A DNA stretch of 64,000 nt from Gammaproteobacteria bacterium (GCA_024639905.1 JAHEGE010000001.1:186001-250000), one strand, 5' to 3'. Positions 24,100 through 34,228 are shown, numbered from the stretch's first letter. The notes: generated from the sequence alone by a model not told the origin. Translations and numbers: made by a program.

Positions 24100-27000
24100 A
24101 TGACCAAACACTACGCGCTTAACGTCGTGCTGTCGATCAGTCTCCTTTATGTTCTTGCTGGCCATGCCGCGGGACAAAATGTGCTCGATTTCGACGGCAG
24201 CAATGACTACGTGACAGTCGAGTCTTTCGCTGCCAGCACCTTTATGGCTAACAACAACACTGTTGAGTTTTGGTTTAGGGCATCAGGCGGCACCGGCACA
24301 TTCGTCGACGTGCACCCCAAAGTCGCAGCAACGCGTGCGGCTAAATACGTAATGTCAATCAATAGCGCGGGGCGAATTATTGCATCGCATCAGCCTTGGG
24401 ATTCTGGAATATCTCGCTATGACTCTATCAGCGTGTCGACCACTGCGGGGGGCTACGATGATGGCAACTGGCACCATGTTGCATTCGTGTACGAGCACAA
24501 CGTGAAGATGAGCCTGTACGTAGATGGAGTGTTCATCGATCAAGACTCAATCGTTGGAGTGGGCGATACCTACGCGGCAGTGAGTCTCGAGCTGGGAACT
24601 TTTATGTATGTTGATCCTGGCGGTACACGGGATCGTCGAAGTTTTTTAAACGGGCAGCTCTATGATGTTAGGGTCTGGGAGAAAGCCCTGAGCGCAGCCG
24701 AAATCGCCGCCAACGTGAATTCCGGTTATACCGGTACGGAAACGGACCTTCGAGCCTGGTATACCCTTGATCAGGGCGTAGGCGGCGGAACCAGCACGAG
24801 CACGACCTCGGTTATCGACTCTAAGTCTTCCTTGAACGGGGTGCCCGTAAATTTCAGGATGAGCGGTACGGAATCTAACTTCGTCGGCTTCGTTGGGGAT
24901 GACCCCTCGCTCACGTTAGCCGACCGCGTTAAGACAGTGGGCTCGCCTGATTTCGCCATGGTCGCGACCTCGGAGAGTGACGGAGCGATTACCTATGCGA
25001 GCAGCGATACCGGCGTCGCCACTATCGACTCGTCTACGGGGAATGTCACTCTCATTGCCTCGGGTGCTACGACCATTACGGCGACTCAAACGAGTGCGAC
25101 TAGCTATGCAAGCGACACTGCAACGGCAACTCTGACAGTTAAATCGTCCAACGCCGAACCTGCAGCTCTTAGCCTGCCGGGCACGCTCACGCTCGTCGAA
25201 GACACAGCGGGTAATCTCGATCTTTCCGCTCTGACTCTGTCTGATGCTGACGACGACCCGCTGGTGCTTCGCGTTACGGTCTCCGCTGGAACCCTATCAA
25301 CACCGGCTACCAGCTCAGGCTTAACAACCTCCCTCATTAGTTCGACAGAACTGACGCTTAGCGGCAGTGTTGCCAATCTAAATACTTACCTCGATACCGC
25401 GAGTAATCTGCAGTACACCGGAGCCGTGAATAGCAGTGGGAGCGCGGCAGCAACTGTGACACTAAAGGCCGACGACGATACCGTTGAAACGACGCTAGGA
25501 ACAGTCAGCATAGACATCACCGCAGTAAACGACGCCCCCGTTCTCGATGCTACCGAGACGCCTACTCTGGGCACGATCCTGCGCAACGCCGGCGACGATG
25601 ACGGCAGCGGCGTAGAGCCCGACGATGACGCGCTAGACAACACCAATAATCCGGGTGTGAGCGTGGCGAGCTTAGTGGTCGATGCCTCGGTGACAGATGT
25701 CGACGGCAGCGCTATTGAGGCGATCGCCGTTACCGCGGCGGATAACACCAACGGCGTGTGGCAGTACTCGCTCGACAACGGCGGCTCGTGGAACGTTTTC
25801 AGCGGCACGACCGGCGCGTCGGTGAATCTCACCACTGCGGCACGCCTGCTCGACGGGACACTGAGCGGCGGCACCACACACAAGATTCGCTTCGTGCCGG
25901 ATATTAACTACGACGGCAGCGCCGCAATCACCTTCCGCGCCTGGGACAAATCCGCAGGCACTGCTGGCGATACGAGTGATGCTTCGACTACCGGCGGCAG
26001 CAGCGCCTTCTCTGCGACTAGCGACACCGCGGCAGTTACGGTGAGCGGAGGCAATACTCTGCCCGTGCTAAGCGGCGTGCCGGCGAGCCAGACCTTCACG
26101 GAAGATACGAGCGGCAATCTCAACCTCGGCGCGGTCGCGTTTAGCGACCCCGACGGCGATACGCTCACGCTGACGTTAACGTTTAGCGCTGGCAGTTTTG
26201 GTACCTTGGGCTCAGGTACGGGCATTACTGCCGCGGTTGTTTCCGCAACCAAAGCCACACTTACCGGTACTGCTAGCGCGCTCACCACCCATTTCGATTC
26301 AGCCGCAGCAGTCCCTTTTGTGTTGCCGGCGAACGCCAATGGCGCGCCCTATGCCACACTCAGCCTCAGCGTAACCGATGGCACAGCCACGGCAGCAGAC
26401 TCAATGGTGCTCAATGTCACGGAGGTGAACGATGCGCCTACTGGAGAAAATTTGCCGTTTTGGGGTGATGCCTTTCTGACCTCGGCGGGTGATGACGACG
26501 GCGACGGCGCCGACGGCGATGATGACGCGACAGATAACAGCAACAACCAAGGAATCACCATTGCCGACCTCTTGGTTTTCGCCGAGGCGAACGACGTCGA
26601 TGGCGGCGACTTAGGGGTCGCAGTCATAGAAGTGAGTAATCCCAGCGGGGGAACCGGCAGTTGGGAATACTCGGCCGACAACGGCACATCCTGGACGGCT
26701 TTTGCTACCGCGCGGGGCCTGACGAGTATCGAGACGGCGGCGCGCTTGCTCGATGGTGCAGGCACTGGTGCTTCGACCTCCCGCATCCGGTTTAATCCCA
26801 ATGGCAGCACCACGACGTTCATGTCGCTGCGGTTCGTCGTATGGGACAAATCATCGGGCACTGCGGGCGCCACGGCTGACGCCACGACTAAGGGCGGCAG
26901 CACGGCGTTCTCGACGAGTAGGCCACTCTACACACTCAGCACGCTCAGCGCGGGTTCGCCACTAATCGCGAATCTCTTCGACGACAAAGCGGTTTTTTAC

Positions 27001-29874
27001 CCCGGATCATCTGGCTCATTAATCGATGTCGGTCGCGATGCGGTGTTCAGCGACGATACAACGAGCTACGACACAGTCGCTCTGCAGTTCCAGCTCCATA
27101 CTGGATACAAAGCTGCTGAAGATATTATCGAGTTTGCCTCGGATCTTGGAGTGACCCTTGCGGGGACAAGCGCGGGGGACAATGTGCTCATTGGTGGAAC
27201 GATAGTCGGGACCCTCGGCTTTACATTGCCCTCGAGTTTTTTAAAGGTAACCCTTAACTCAGCAGCGACCGAAGCTGATGTCACTACTCTGATACGCTCC
27301 GTGTTATTTCGAAATACGAATACCTCAACCGGATTCACTTCGAATAGAACTGTCATTACAACCGTCAGTGGTCCAACAGGCAATCTGCGCACCAACTCCC
27401 GTATCATCTTTGGCACCAGCGATGCGGATGCCACGCTTGCTGCAGCGGGCGGTGTCGCTGAGCCAGTGGCCATTGCGACGACCGTGGATACAGCGGGCGA
27501 GGCGGTCGATGTCTTCGACTTTACCCTTAGCGACGGCGGCAGCGGCGATGGCTTAGCGCTTGAAGTCTCTCAAGTGGTAATCAATGTCTCGGGCACGACT
27601 ACGGACACCCAGCGTGACAATATTACCTGGCGCTTGAGCGGCCCCGACGCTGGCGACGTAACCGGCACCTACAATGCCGCCGCCGATACCCTCACCTTCC
27701 CGAGCCTCACGATCTCCGTCGCCGATGGCGCGAGCGAGGTGTATACCGTGAACGCCCACTACAACGACAACTCGGGTGTGACCGACAACGCGACAATCAT
27801 TCTCAGCGTAGACGGCGACACCGATCTGACGACCAGCGGCACGGCGATGGGAACGACGACCGCCGTCACCAACGGCGCTGGTTCTGCCACCACCGTGACT
27901 GCAACAAAGCTGGTGTTCTCTCAGCAGCCCGCGGGTTCTGCATCTGGCTCTGCGCTCGCGACTCAGCCGATCCTAGAAGCGCAAGACGCGGCGAATAATC
28001 GAGACACGGACTTTACTGAGATCCTTACCCTCACTACTAGCGCGGGCGGCACGCTATCGGGCGATGTAGACGTAGCCGCAGTCGCCGGCGTGGCGACGTT
28101 TACCGACGTGGCTTACGCTGCCAGTGCCGACAAAGAGACGTTTACTCTTCGCGCCGACGACGAGGCCACGGCGCCCGATATTCCTGCGGTAAGCTCCGCG
28201 TCGGTGACCAGTGAGGTCACCGCGTCACGCCTCGTGTTTAGTGTGCAGCCGAATCCGCGCGCAGCCTTTTCGGCTGAGTCGCTAAGCTTTGCACCGGCGC
28301 TTACTGTTGCCGCAGTCGATGCCGCAGGCGCAGTAGATACCGATTACACGGGCAGCGTGGTCATTTCAGAGACTGGCGGGGCGGGCAGTGTCGTGCTGAG
28401 TTTTGCCGCAGACACCGACGCGGACCTAACTACTGCAAGCCTGCCCGCTGTGGCAGGCGTTGCGACCTTCTCCGGCTTGTCGTCTGTTTACACGGCGACC
28501 AGCGAAGGTGATGAGTCGTATTTCCTCGCAGCTAACTCGGGTGCTTTTGCCGAGGTGCGCAGCGAGGCGCTGACGAGCCGCGAACCACTCCCTCCACCCC
28601 CGCCGCCGGATCCGGTGATTCGCGAGAAGGTGGACAAAACCGGTAAGACCACAGTTGATCCCGAGGTGGGCGAGGGCGGCGAGCTCACCGGCGGTGAGGT
28701 CTGTGGCGATGCGGTTAGCGCAGGTACGATTACCGACGTGACCTTATGCCCCAAGGCGACTATCACCGGTGGCACGATTGGCGGTGAGATTACTGGCGAT
28801 CCTGAGGAGCCTGCGAAACTCAGCGGCGTGACTGTGTTGCCAGGCTCGAGGCTGTCGAATGTCGACATCGGAGCCGACGTGATTCTGCTTCGGGGCGTGA
28901 TCATCGGCGACAATGTGAGCTTTGCCTCGCTCCTTAACGTGCCTTCTGGCGTGGCGATTACTAGCGCGCTGAGCACGATAGAGCTGCCGGGCCGAGCAGG
29001 CCAGAGGGCACTCGATCTGCGGGGCGAGGTTTTGCCAGGCGCTGCGAGCGAACCTCGCACGAGCTATTTGGATATTATTCAGACCACGCCGGAGTTCGAA
29101 CAGCCGGGCGCGCAGATGCAGCAACGCGCCAACGGTGAGGTAGTGATGGAGTTTCCCGATTCGGCGTCGAAACTGGTTCCGATTCGAGCCTACAAGACCG
29201 GCAAGCCCGCGCCAGGTGAAGTGGGTTTCTGGACTGACAGCGATGGGTATTTGAGTATTCGCACGAGCGCGTCGTTAGAGATTATTCTCTATCCGATGTT
29301 CACGGATACAGATGCGCTCGAGGAGGCAGTGGAGGCTGAAGATCCAGCCTATGCCATTACCTACGGCATCGACTCTGACTTCTCGATCACGAAGGATAAA
29401 AACACGGGTGCGAATGCGACGCTGCCGCGCTACGTGGGTCGGCCGGGGCTTTCGGCAGGTAGGATTATTGAGCGCCCGCTGGAACGCCCGCTGGGTCTTT
29501 ACTTTTATCCGTCACCTTGGCTTGCCAATGTCGGCGCCGCTTCGCTTATAACGCGGAGCGAGGCTGGCGCTTTAATGGAGCAGGCGCTAGTACCCACGCC
29601 TGCGGATTGGCCTGCGTTTAAGGCGCGGGTGCAGTCAGAAAGAAGCGTGTCGAGTGTCAGTATAAGCCCGCAGGGGATTATCACGATTAAGGAATACGGG
29701 CGCGAAACCTTCTCTGTTTTAGCAGACTACCGAGTGACGCCGAACGCGGCGGCTGCGAGCGCGAGCAGGCCTATTGTGTTCATTAACGCCGGTGACGCGA
29801 ATGGCGACGGCGAAGACGATTACTACAGCTACTACCCCAATGGGGATCGTCAGCTACTCTACGTCGTGCCTTGA
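24100..29874 (+). CDS. Very large secreted modular protein (LamG, cadherin-like repeats, beta-helix-like C-terminus)
   Basis: 1924 residues, start ATG at 24100 (TKHYALNVVLSISLLYVLAG signal peptide, cleavage near HAAG-QN). Order: LamG/concanavalin-like domain (~25-225; VLDFDGSNDYVTVESF, DDGNWHHVAFVYE, GQLYDVRVWEKALSAAEI); an Ig-like Big_2 segment (~270-345); cadherin/VCBS-like repeats with VNDAPV and SDPDGD calcium motifs, including two homologous modules (25531-26040 and 26425-26925) that start with acidic GDDDG...DDDATDN loops; further beta domains with two KLVFSQQP/RLVFSVQP modules (27901-28215, 28225-28570); a Pro hinge; and a ~418-residue C-terminal part with short TITGGTIGG-type repeats resembling a beta-helix, ending in an Asp-rich loop DANGDGEDD. 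Probably cell-surface adhesion or glycan binding (inference). No PEP-CTERM or LPXTG sorting signal is visible. Confidence 0.85.
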   Translation: MTKHYALNVVLSISLLYVLAGHAAGQNVLDFDGSNDYVTVESFAASTFMANNNTVEFWFRASGGTGTFVDVHPKVAATRAAKYVMSINSAGRIIASHQPWDSGISRYDSISVSTTAGGYDDGNWHHVAFVYEHNVKMSLYVDGVFIDQDSIVGVGDTYAAVSLELGTFMYVDPGGTRDRRSFLNGQLYDVRVWEKALSAAEIAANVNSGYTGTETDLRAWYTLDQGVGGGTSTSTTSVIDSKSSLNGVPVNFRMSGTESNFVGFVGDDPSLTLADRVKTVGSPDFAMVATSESDGAITYASSDTGVATIDSSTGNVTLIASGATTITATQTSATSYASDTATATLTVKSSNAEPAALSLPGTLTLVEDTAGNLDLSALTLSDADDDPLVLRVTVSAGTLSTPATSSGLTTSLISSTELTLSGSVANLNTYLDTASNLQYTGAVNSSGSAAATVTLKADDDTVETTLGTVSIDITAVNDAPVLDATETPTLGTILRNAGDDDGSGVEPDDDALDNTNNPGVSVASLVVDASVTDVDGSAIEAIAVTAADNTNGVWQYSLDNGGSWNVFSGTTGASVNLTTAARLLDGTLSGGTTHKIRFVPDINYDGSAAITFRAWDKSAGTAGDTSDASTTGGSSAFSATSDTAAVTVSGGNTLPVLSGVPASQTFTEDTSGNLNLGAVAFSDPDGDTLTLTLTFSAGSFGTLGSGTGITAAVVSATKATLTGTASALTTHFDSAAAVPFVLPANANGAPYATLSLSVTDGTATAADSMVLNVTEVNDAPTGENLPFWGDAFLTSAGDDDGDGADGDDDATDNSNNQGITIADLLVFAEANDVDGGDLGVAVIEVSNPSGGTGSWEYSADNGTSWTAFATARGLTSIETAARLLDGAGTGASTSRIRFNPNGSTTTFMSLRFVVWDKSSGTAGATADATTKGGSTAFSTSRPLYTLSTLSAGSPLIANLFDDKAVFYPGSSGSLIDVGRDAVFSDDTTSYDTVALQFQLHTGYKAAEDIIEFASDLGVTLAGTSAGDNVLIGGTIVGTLGFTLPSSFLKVTLNSAATEADVTTLIRSVLFRNTNTSTGFTSNRTVITTVSGPTGNLRTNSRIIFGTSDADATLAAAGGVAEPVAIATTVDTAGEAVDVFDFTLSDGGSGDGLALEVSQVVINVSGTTTDTQRDNITWRLSGPDAGDVTGTYNAAADTLTFPSLTISVADGASEVYTVNAHYNDNSGVTDNATIILSVDGDTDLTTSGTAMGTTTAVTNGAGSATTVTATKLVFSQQPAGSASGSALATQPILEAQDAANNRDTDFTEILTLTTSAGGTLSGDVDVAAVAGVATFTDVAYAASADKETFTLRADDEATAPDIPAVSSASVTSEVTASRLVFSVQPNPRAAFSAESLSFAPALTVAAVDAAGAVDTDYTGSVVISETGGAGSVVLSFAADTDADLTTASLPAVAGVATFSGLSSVYTATSEGDESYFLAANSGAFAEVRSEALTSREPLPPPPPPDPVIREKVDKTGKTTVDPEVGEGGELTGGEVCGDAVSAGTITDVTLCPKATITGGTIGGEITGDPEEPAKLSGVTVLPGSRLSNVDIGADVILLRGVIIGDNVSFASLLNVPSGVAITSALSTIELPGRAGQRALDLRGEVLPGAASEPRTSYLDIIQTTPEFEQPGAQMQQRANGEVVMEFPDSASKLVPIRAYKTGKPAPGEVGFWTDSDGYLSIRTSASLEIILYPMFTDTDALEEAVEAEDPAYAITYGIDSDFSITKDKNTGANATLPRYVGRPGLSAGRIIERPLERPLGLYFYPSPWLANVGAASLITRSEAGALMEQALVPTPADWPAFKARVQSERSVSSVSISPQGIITIKEYGRETFSVLADYRVTPNAAAASASRPIVFINAGDANGDGEDDYYSYYPNGDRQLLYVVP

Positions 29875-29935
29875 GGCAGAGTCGACTGCTAATAGAACTT
29901 GCACCACTCTAGCTTCGATGCCCCGTTTCGATTCT

Positions 29936-30808
29936 TTACCACCAAGGATAAAACGGGGGCATGTCGCTGGACGCCTTGTCAATATAGTCTGCCTTGCGTT
30001 TTTCTAAGAAGGCCGCCACGCCCTCTTTGCCGCTGGTCTGGCTCGCATAGAAAATGGCAAGAGAATCCACACGGTGTGCCTCGATAGGATGCGGCTGTGC
30101 GGCATTGCGATACATCATCTGCCGGCTAAGCGCGATGGCGACGGGGCTGTGTTGAGTGATGCGTTTGGCGATGGTGTAGGCGCGTTCGAGCAGCGTCTCG
30201 CTAGTTTCTACATGGTTTGCAAAGCCGCGCTCTTTTAACTCGGCGGCCTCGATTAGATCGCCGCTGTAAATCCACTCTAGCGCCGTGCCCATGTTGACGA
30301 TGCGTGGCAGGAACCACGACGAACAGGCCTCGGGGGTGATGCCAATCTTGTTAAAGACGAAACCCACTTTGGTGCGTTCGCACACCACGCGGATGTCCAT
30401 CGCGCAGGTCATGGTGGCGCCAATGCCGACGGCGGCGCCGTTGATCGCGGCGATCACGGGTTTTTTGCACTCGTAGATCGCGAGCACGACTTGTCCGCCG
30501 GTGTCGCGTACGCCACTCTCAATCGCGGGGTCTTCGAGGCGCTCGTGCATATCTTGCAGCGTCGGCTGAAGCGTCTCGTCGAGACCGAACACATTGCCCT
30601 CGGCGCTGAGGTCCATGCCTGCGCAGAACGCCTTGCCCGCGCCGGTGACGACAACCGCGCGGACGTCGTCATCGTTGCTGGCGGCCTCGAAGGCGGCGAT
30701 GAGTTCGTTCGCCATCTCGACGGTAAACGAATTCATCTGTTCCGGGCGGTTAAGCGTGAGTGTGAGGATGCCGGCATCGACCTCCCAGAGTAGGGTAGTA
30801 AACTGCAT
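29936..30808 (-). CDS. Enoyl-CoA hydratase/isomerase family protein
   Basis: Crotonase-fold enzyme, 290 residues, probably hydrating 2-enoyl-CoA in acyl-CoA breakdown. Start at the ATG at 30808 (QFTTLLWEVDAGILTLTLNR) behind a GAGAG Shine-Dalgarno. Motifs: GAGKAFCAGMDLSAEG (first oxyanion loop), KPVIAAINGAAVGIGATMTC (second oxyanion loop), FNKIGITPEACSSWFLPRIV with a candidate catalytic Glu, and the C-terminal helix FLEKRKADY. It starts 19 nt after the AMACR-type gene, so the two are one operon. Confidence 0.92.
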   Translation of the reverse strand: MQFTTLLWEVDAGILTLTLNRPEQMNSFTVEMANELIAAFEAASNDDDVRAVVVTGAGKAFCAGMDLSAEGNVFGLDETLQPTLQDMHERLEDPAIESGVRDTGGQVVLAIYECKKPVIAAINGAAVGIGATMTCAMDIRVVCERTKVGFVFNKIGITPEACSSWFLPRIVNMGTALEWIYSGDLIEAAELKERGFANHVETSETLLERAYTIAKRITQHSPVAIALSRQMMYRNAAQPHPIEAHRVDSLAIFYASQTSGKEGVAAFLEKRKADYIDKASSDMPPFYPWW

Positions 30809-30827
30809 AATGATTCTCTCGGTTAGC

Positions 30828-31955
30828 TTAGATTGCTTCGGTGCTGCGTAGCGCTGAAATGTCAGCATCGGAAAAGCCCCAGTCCGTCAGTATCTGCTCG
30901 CTGTGCTCGCCAGCCATCGCCGCCGGCGACTGAACCGCCGACTGCGTGCGGCTGAAGCGCGGCGCTGGCGCCGGTTGGGTGACGCCGTCTATTTCGACGA
31001 AGCTGCCGCGGGCACGGTTATGCGGATGCTGCGGCGCCTCGCTAAGATCTAGCACCGGCGCGAAACAGACATCGGTACCCTCTAGAAGCGCACACCAGTG
31101 GTCTCGGGACTGGGTGATAAACAGCGCCTCGAGTTTGCCGCGTAGGCTTGCCCAATGCTGCTTATCGTTCTGCTTCTCGAACTCGGGATCGGCGATCTCG
31201 CACAGCTCGAGTAGTAACGCGTAAAACTGCGGCTCGATGGAGCCGATACTGATGAACTTGCCGTCGGCGCAGGCGTAGCTGCCGTAATAGTGAGCACCGC
31301 CGTCGAGGCGATTGTCCATGCGCTCTTTCGTCCACATACCCATCGCCATCATGCCGTAGAAAGGGCTTAGCAGGCTTGCGGTGCCGTCGGTCATAGCCGC
31401 ATCAATAACCTGTCCCTCGCCCGAGGTGCCGCGCTCAACGAGAGCGGCGAGCACGCCAGCCAGCAGGTACATGGCGCCACCGCCGAAATCGCCGACGAGG
31501 TTAAGCGGAGGGGCGGGCGGCCTGTCGGCATACCCCATCGCGCCGAGCGCGCCGCCAATGGAGATGTAATTTATGTCGTGCCCTGCGGCGAGGGCGAGGG
31601 GGCCGTGTTGCCCCCAGCCGGTCATGCGGCCAAATACCAGCTTAGGATTGCGGTCGAGACACTCGTCGGGGCCTAGGCCGAGACGCTCCATGACGCCCGG
31701 GCGGAAACCTTCGATGACAACGTCGGCGTTGTCTATGAGGCGCTGGACTGCCTTAACCCCTTCGGGATTCTTGAGGTCGACGGCTATTGAGCGTCGGCCG
31801 CGATTCAATACGTTCGCCTTATGGCCCGAGCCCTTATGGGCCAGACGATCGACACGAATGACCTCGGCGCCCATATCGGACAACATCATCGCGCAGAAAG
31901 GCCCTGGTCCGATGCCTGCCATCTCGACTACTCGTATCCCTTTTAATGGACCCAT
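30828..31955 (-). CDS. CaiB/BaiF family III CoA protein, alpha-methylacyl-CoA racemase-like
   Basis: 375 residues. The N-terminus GIRVVEMAGIGPGPFCAMML matches alpha-methylacyl-CoA racemase (AMACR) better than CoA transferases. Other family blocks are DMGAEVIRVDR, DLKNPEGVKAVQRLIDNADV, EGFRPGVMERLGLGPDECL, RMTGWGQHGPLALAAGHDIN and GEGQVIDAAMTDGTASLLSP. AMACRs epimerise 2-methyl-branched acyl-CoAs before beta-oxidation. AGGAGA Shine-Dalgarno at the ATG. Together with the hydratase and the divergent SDR-thiolase-dehydrogenase genes this suggests branched-chain, isoprenoid or sterol side-chain acyl-CoA degradation (inference). Confidence 0.88.
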   Translation of the reverse strand: MGPLKGIRVVEMAGIGPGPFCAMMLSDMGAEVIRVDRLAHKGSGHKANVLNRGRRSIAVDLKNPEGVKAVQRLIDNADVVIEGFRPGVMERLGLGPDECLDRNPKLVFGRMTGWGQHGPLALAAGHDINYISIGGALGAMGYADRPPAPPLNLVGDFGGGAMYLLAGVLAALVERGTSGEGQVIDAAMTDGTASLLSPFYGMMAMGMWTKERMDNRLDGGAHYYGSYACADGKFISIGSIEPQFYALLLELCEIADPEFEKQNDKQHWASLRGKLEALFITQSRDHWCALLEGTDVCFAPVLDLSEAPQHPHNRARGSFVEIDGVTQPAPAPRFSRTQSAVQSPAAMAGEHSEQILTDWGFSDADISALRSTEAI

Positions 31956-32188
31956 CTTCTCTCCTGCGCTGTGCGACTCATTCTTTGTGCTTGGTAGTTA
32001 TTCTGTGTGGTAGCAAGGTTGCCAGAGCGCACGCCAAAATAACAGAACCGCTACGCCTAAATTTGATACCCCTCGATACAATCAATAGCGAAAGCACCTT
32101 AGAGCGGCACGGTGTTAGTGGTTTCACTTTCGCTGGCGATGCACTATTCTTTTGTGACGAATAAAACTTAAAAAAGAGAATGCAGGGT

Positions 32189-32956
32189 ATGAATCTTAAG
32201 AATAAAACCGCCTTTATTACAGGTGGCGCGTCGGGGCTGGGCCTCGCTACCGCCAAGAATTTTATCGCTGCAGGCGCCAATGTGATGCTATACGACTTGC
32301 GCGCCGACGCGCTCGCAGCGGCAGCCGCCGAACTGGGTCCGCAGGCGGCATGGCATGCAGGCGACGTCGCTGACGAGGTCGGCGTGAGCGAGGCGATCGC
32401 CATCGCTAAGGAAAAATTCGGCACGATTCACGTCAACGTCAATTCCGCCGGCATCGGCGGGGCGGCCCGCACAGTAGGCAAAGACGGCCCTATGCCGCTC
32501 GCAAAGTTCGAACACATCGTGCGCGTTAATCTCATCGGCACGTTCAATGTGCTGCGGCTGTGCGCCGAGGTCATGCAGATGAACGAGCCGGTAACCGCCG
32601 ATGGCGAGCGCGGTGTCATCATCAACGTGGCGTCTATCGCCGCATTCGACGGCCAGACCGGCCAGGCAGGCTATGCCGCGTCCAAAGGAGGTATCGTATC
32701 GATGACGCTGCCGATTGCACGCGACTTGTCCAAGCGTGGCGTGCGTGTCATGACCGTAGCGCCTGGCGTGTTCGAGACGCCTCTCCTTGCTTCTGCACCG
32801 GATGCCGTGCGCGATCCGCTGATCGCAATTACTCAGTTTCCAAAGCGCCTCGGCAACCCAGAAGAGTTCGCCGAAGAAGTGGCGCATATCGTGAACTGCG
32901 GCTACTTAAATGGCGAGACGATCCGGCTCGATTCCGGCATTCGCATGCCGGCGTAG
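32189..32956 (+). CDS. SDR, 3-hydroxyacyl-CoA dehydrogenase type II-like
   Basis: 255-residue short-chain dehydrogenase resembling HSD17B10-type 3-hydroxyacyl-CoA (or 3-hydroxy-2-methylacyl-CoA) dehydrogenases. NAD site TGGASGLGLATAK, DVAD, VNSAGIGGA; catalytic Ser in INVASIAAFDGQ and Y-x-x-x-K in GYAASKGGI; C-terminal FPKRLGNPEEFAEEVAHIV. I chose the ATG at 32189, which has AAGAGA 9 nt upstream; the ATG at 32180 has it 1 nt upstream, too close. First gene of SDR-thiolase-ACAD-secreted protein, divergent from AMACR-hydratase; the 233-bp divergent gap showed no promoter I could trust. Confidence 0.9.
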   Translation: MNLKNKTAFITGGASGLGLATAKNFIAAGANVMLYDLRADALAAAAAELGPQAAWHAGDVADEVGVSEAIAIAKEKFGTIHVNVNSAGIGGAARTVGKDGPMPLAKFEHIVRVNLIGTFNVLRLCAEVMQMNEPVTADGERGVIINVASIAAFDGQTGQAGYAASKGGIVSMTLPIARDLSKRGVRVMTVAPGVFETPLLASAPDAVRDPLIAITQFPKRLGNPEEFAEEVAHIVNCGYLNGETIRLDSGIRMPA

Positions 32957-33025
32957 ATTTTCTTTTTAAGCCGCTTTAAAAAATTAACAATCCAATACAG
33001 ACAGAAAAGAAAAGGGGATAACACC

Positions 33026-34213
33026 ATGGCAGATGCCTACATCGTTGGCGCAGTGCGCACGGCAACCGGTAAGAAGAAAGGGCGCTTGAGTGCGCTACAT
33101 CCGATCGACATGGGCGCGATTGTCGTCGACGAGCTGGTCGATCGTACCGGCATCCCACTCGACGGCGTCGACGACGTTATCTTCGGCGTGGTGATGCAGA
33201 TTGGAGCGCAAGCTAGCAACCTCGGACGTAATGTGTCGCTGTCATCGAAGTTGGATCTCGCCGTACCCGGCACAACAGTCGATCGTCAGTGCGGTTCCTC
33301 CTTGCAGGCTATTCAGTTCGGCGCGCAGGCGGTCATGTCGGGCACTCAGGATGTCATTATTTCCGGCGGCGTTGAGGCCATGAGCACGGTGGAAATGGGC
33401 TCTAACGTGCGCGACGGCCTCGAAAAAGGTCGTGGCATTCCCAAGGGCGAGCGTTTAGAGGTGCAATACCCCGGGATTCAGTTTAGCCAGTTCGATGGTG
33501 CTGAACTGCTCGCCGAAAAATACGAAATCACTCGCGACGAGCTCGATGCGTTTGCCCTATCTAGCCATCAGCGCGCGTGGGAAGCGACGCAGAAAGGCTA
33601 TTTCGACAAAGAAATCGTTCCCCTCAATATTAAGCTCGAAGACGGCAGTGCCGCTGTGCATACTGTCGACGAAGGCATTCGCGCCGAGGCGACCCTTGAA
33701 GGCCTGCAAGGCCTCAACACCCTGCGTGAAGGTGGTGTAATTACTGCCGGCAGCGCGAGCCAAATTTCTGACGGTTCGGCAGCGGTAATGATTGCTAACG
33801 AAGGCGCGGTGAAGAAATTCGGATTGCAAGTGCGCGCGAAGATTCACTCGCTGGCGGTGGTGGGTTCCGATCCTGTCATCATGCTCGAAGGACCAATCCC
33901 TGCGACGCAGAAGGTGTTGGAGAAAGCCGGCCTGAGTATCGATGATATCGATCTTTACGAGGTTAACGAGGCCTTCGGTTCGGTGCCGTTGGCGTGGGCA
34001 AAGGCTGTCGGTGCCGATCTGAATAAACTCAATGTGAATGGCGGCGCTCAAGCGCTCGGCCATCCGCTTGGCGGCACCGGTGCCAAGTTGATGACAACGC
34101 TCGTTCACGAGCTCGAGCGTCGCGGTGGCCGCTACGGTCTTATCGCGATCTGTGAAGGCGGCGGCACCGCGAATGCGATGATCATCGAACGCATGAGTGA
34201 GGTCACTCACTAA
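33026..34213 (+). CDS. Thiolase family acetyl-CoA acyltransferase
   Basis: Cleaves 3-ketoacyl-CoA (or condenses acetyl-CoA). 395 residues. Nucleophile C89 in TVDRQCGSSLQAIQ; GGVEAMSTVEMG; the NEAFGSVPLAW segment; catalytic His in GGAQALGHPLGGTGAKL; and second Cys in AICEGGGTANAM. AAGGGGA Shine-Dalgarno precedes the ATG. It follows the SDR after 69 nt and precedes the acyl-CoA dehydrogenase after a 97-nt gap with two hairpins. Confidence 0.95.
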   Translation: MADAYIVGAVRTATGKKKGRLSALHPIDMGAIVVDELVDRTGIPLDGVDDVIFGVVMQIGAQASNLGRNVSLSSKLDLAVPGTTVDRQCGSSLQAIQFGAQAVMSGTQDVIISGGVEAMSTVEMGSNVRDGLEKGRGIPKGERLEVQYPGIQFSQFDGAELLAEKYEITRDELDAFALSSHQRAWEATQKGYFDKEIVPLNIKLEDGSAAVHTVDEGIRAEATLEGLQGLNTLREGGVITAGSASQISDGSAAVMIANEGAVKKFGLQVRAKIHSLAVVGSDPVIMLEGPIPATQKVLEKAGLSIDDIDLYEVNEAFGSVPLAWAKAVGADLNKLNVNGGAQALGHPLGGTGAKLMTTLVHELERRGGRYGLIAICEGGGTANAMIIERMSEVTH

Positions 34214-34228
34214 GCCGTTGTAGCAAAC

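Noticed and set aside
28488-29060. Minus-strand ORFs across the large secreted protein gene (also 25386-25883, 25908-26339, 26349-26903)
   Set aside because: Ser/Val/Pro-rich antisense frames produced by the Thr/Ala/Asp-rich coding strand; no start signals.
31978-32424. 148-residue minus ORF in the AMACR/SDR divergent gap
   Set aside because: It runs antisense into the well-supported SDR gene and has no similarity or Shine-Dalgarno.
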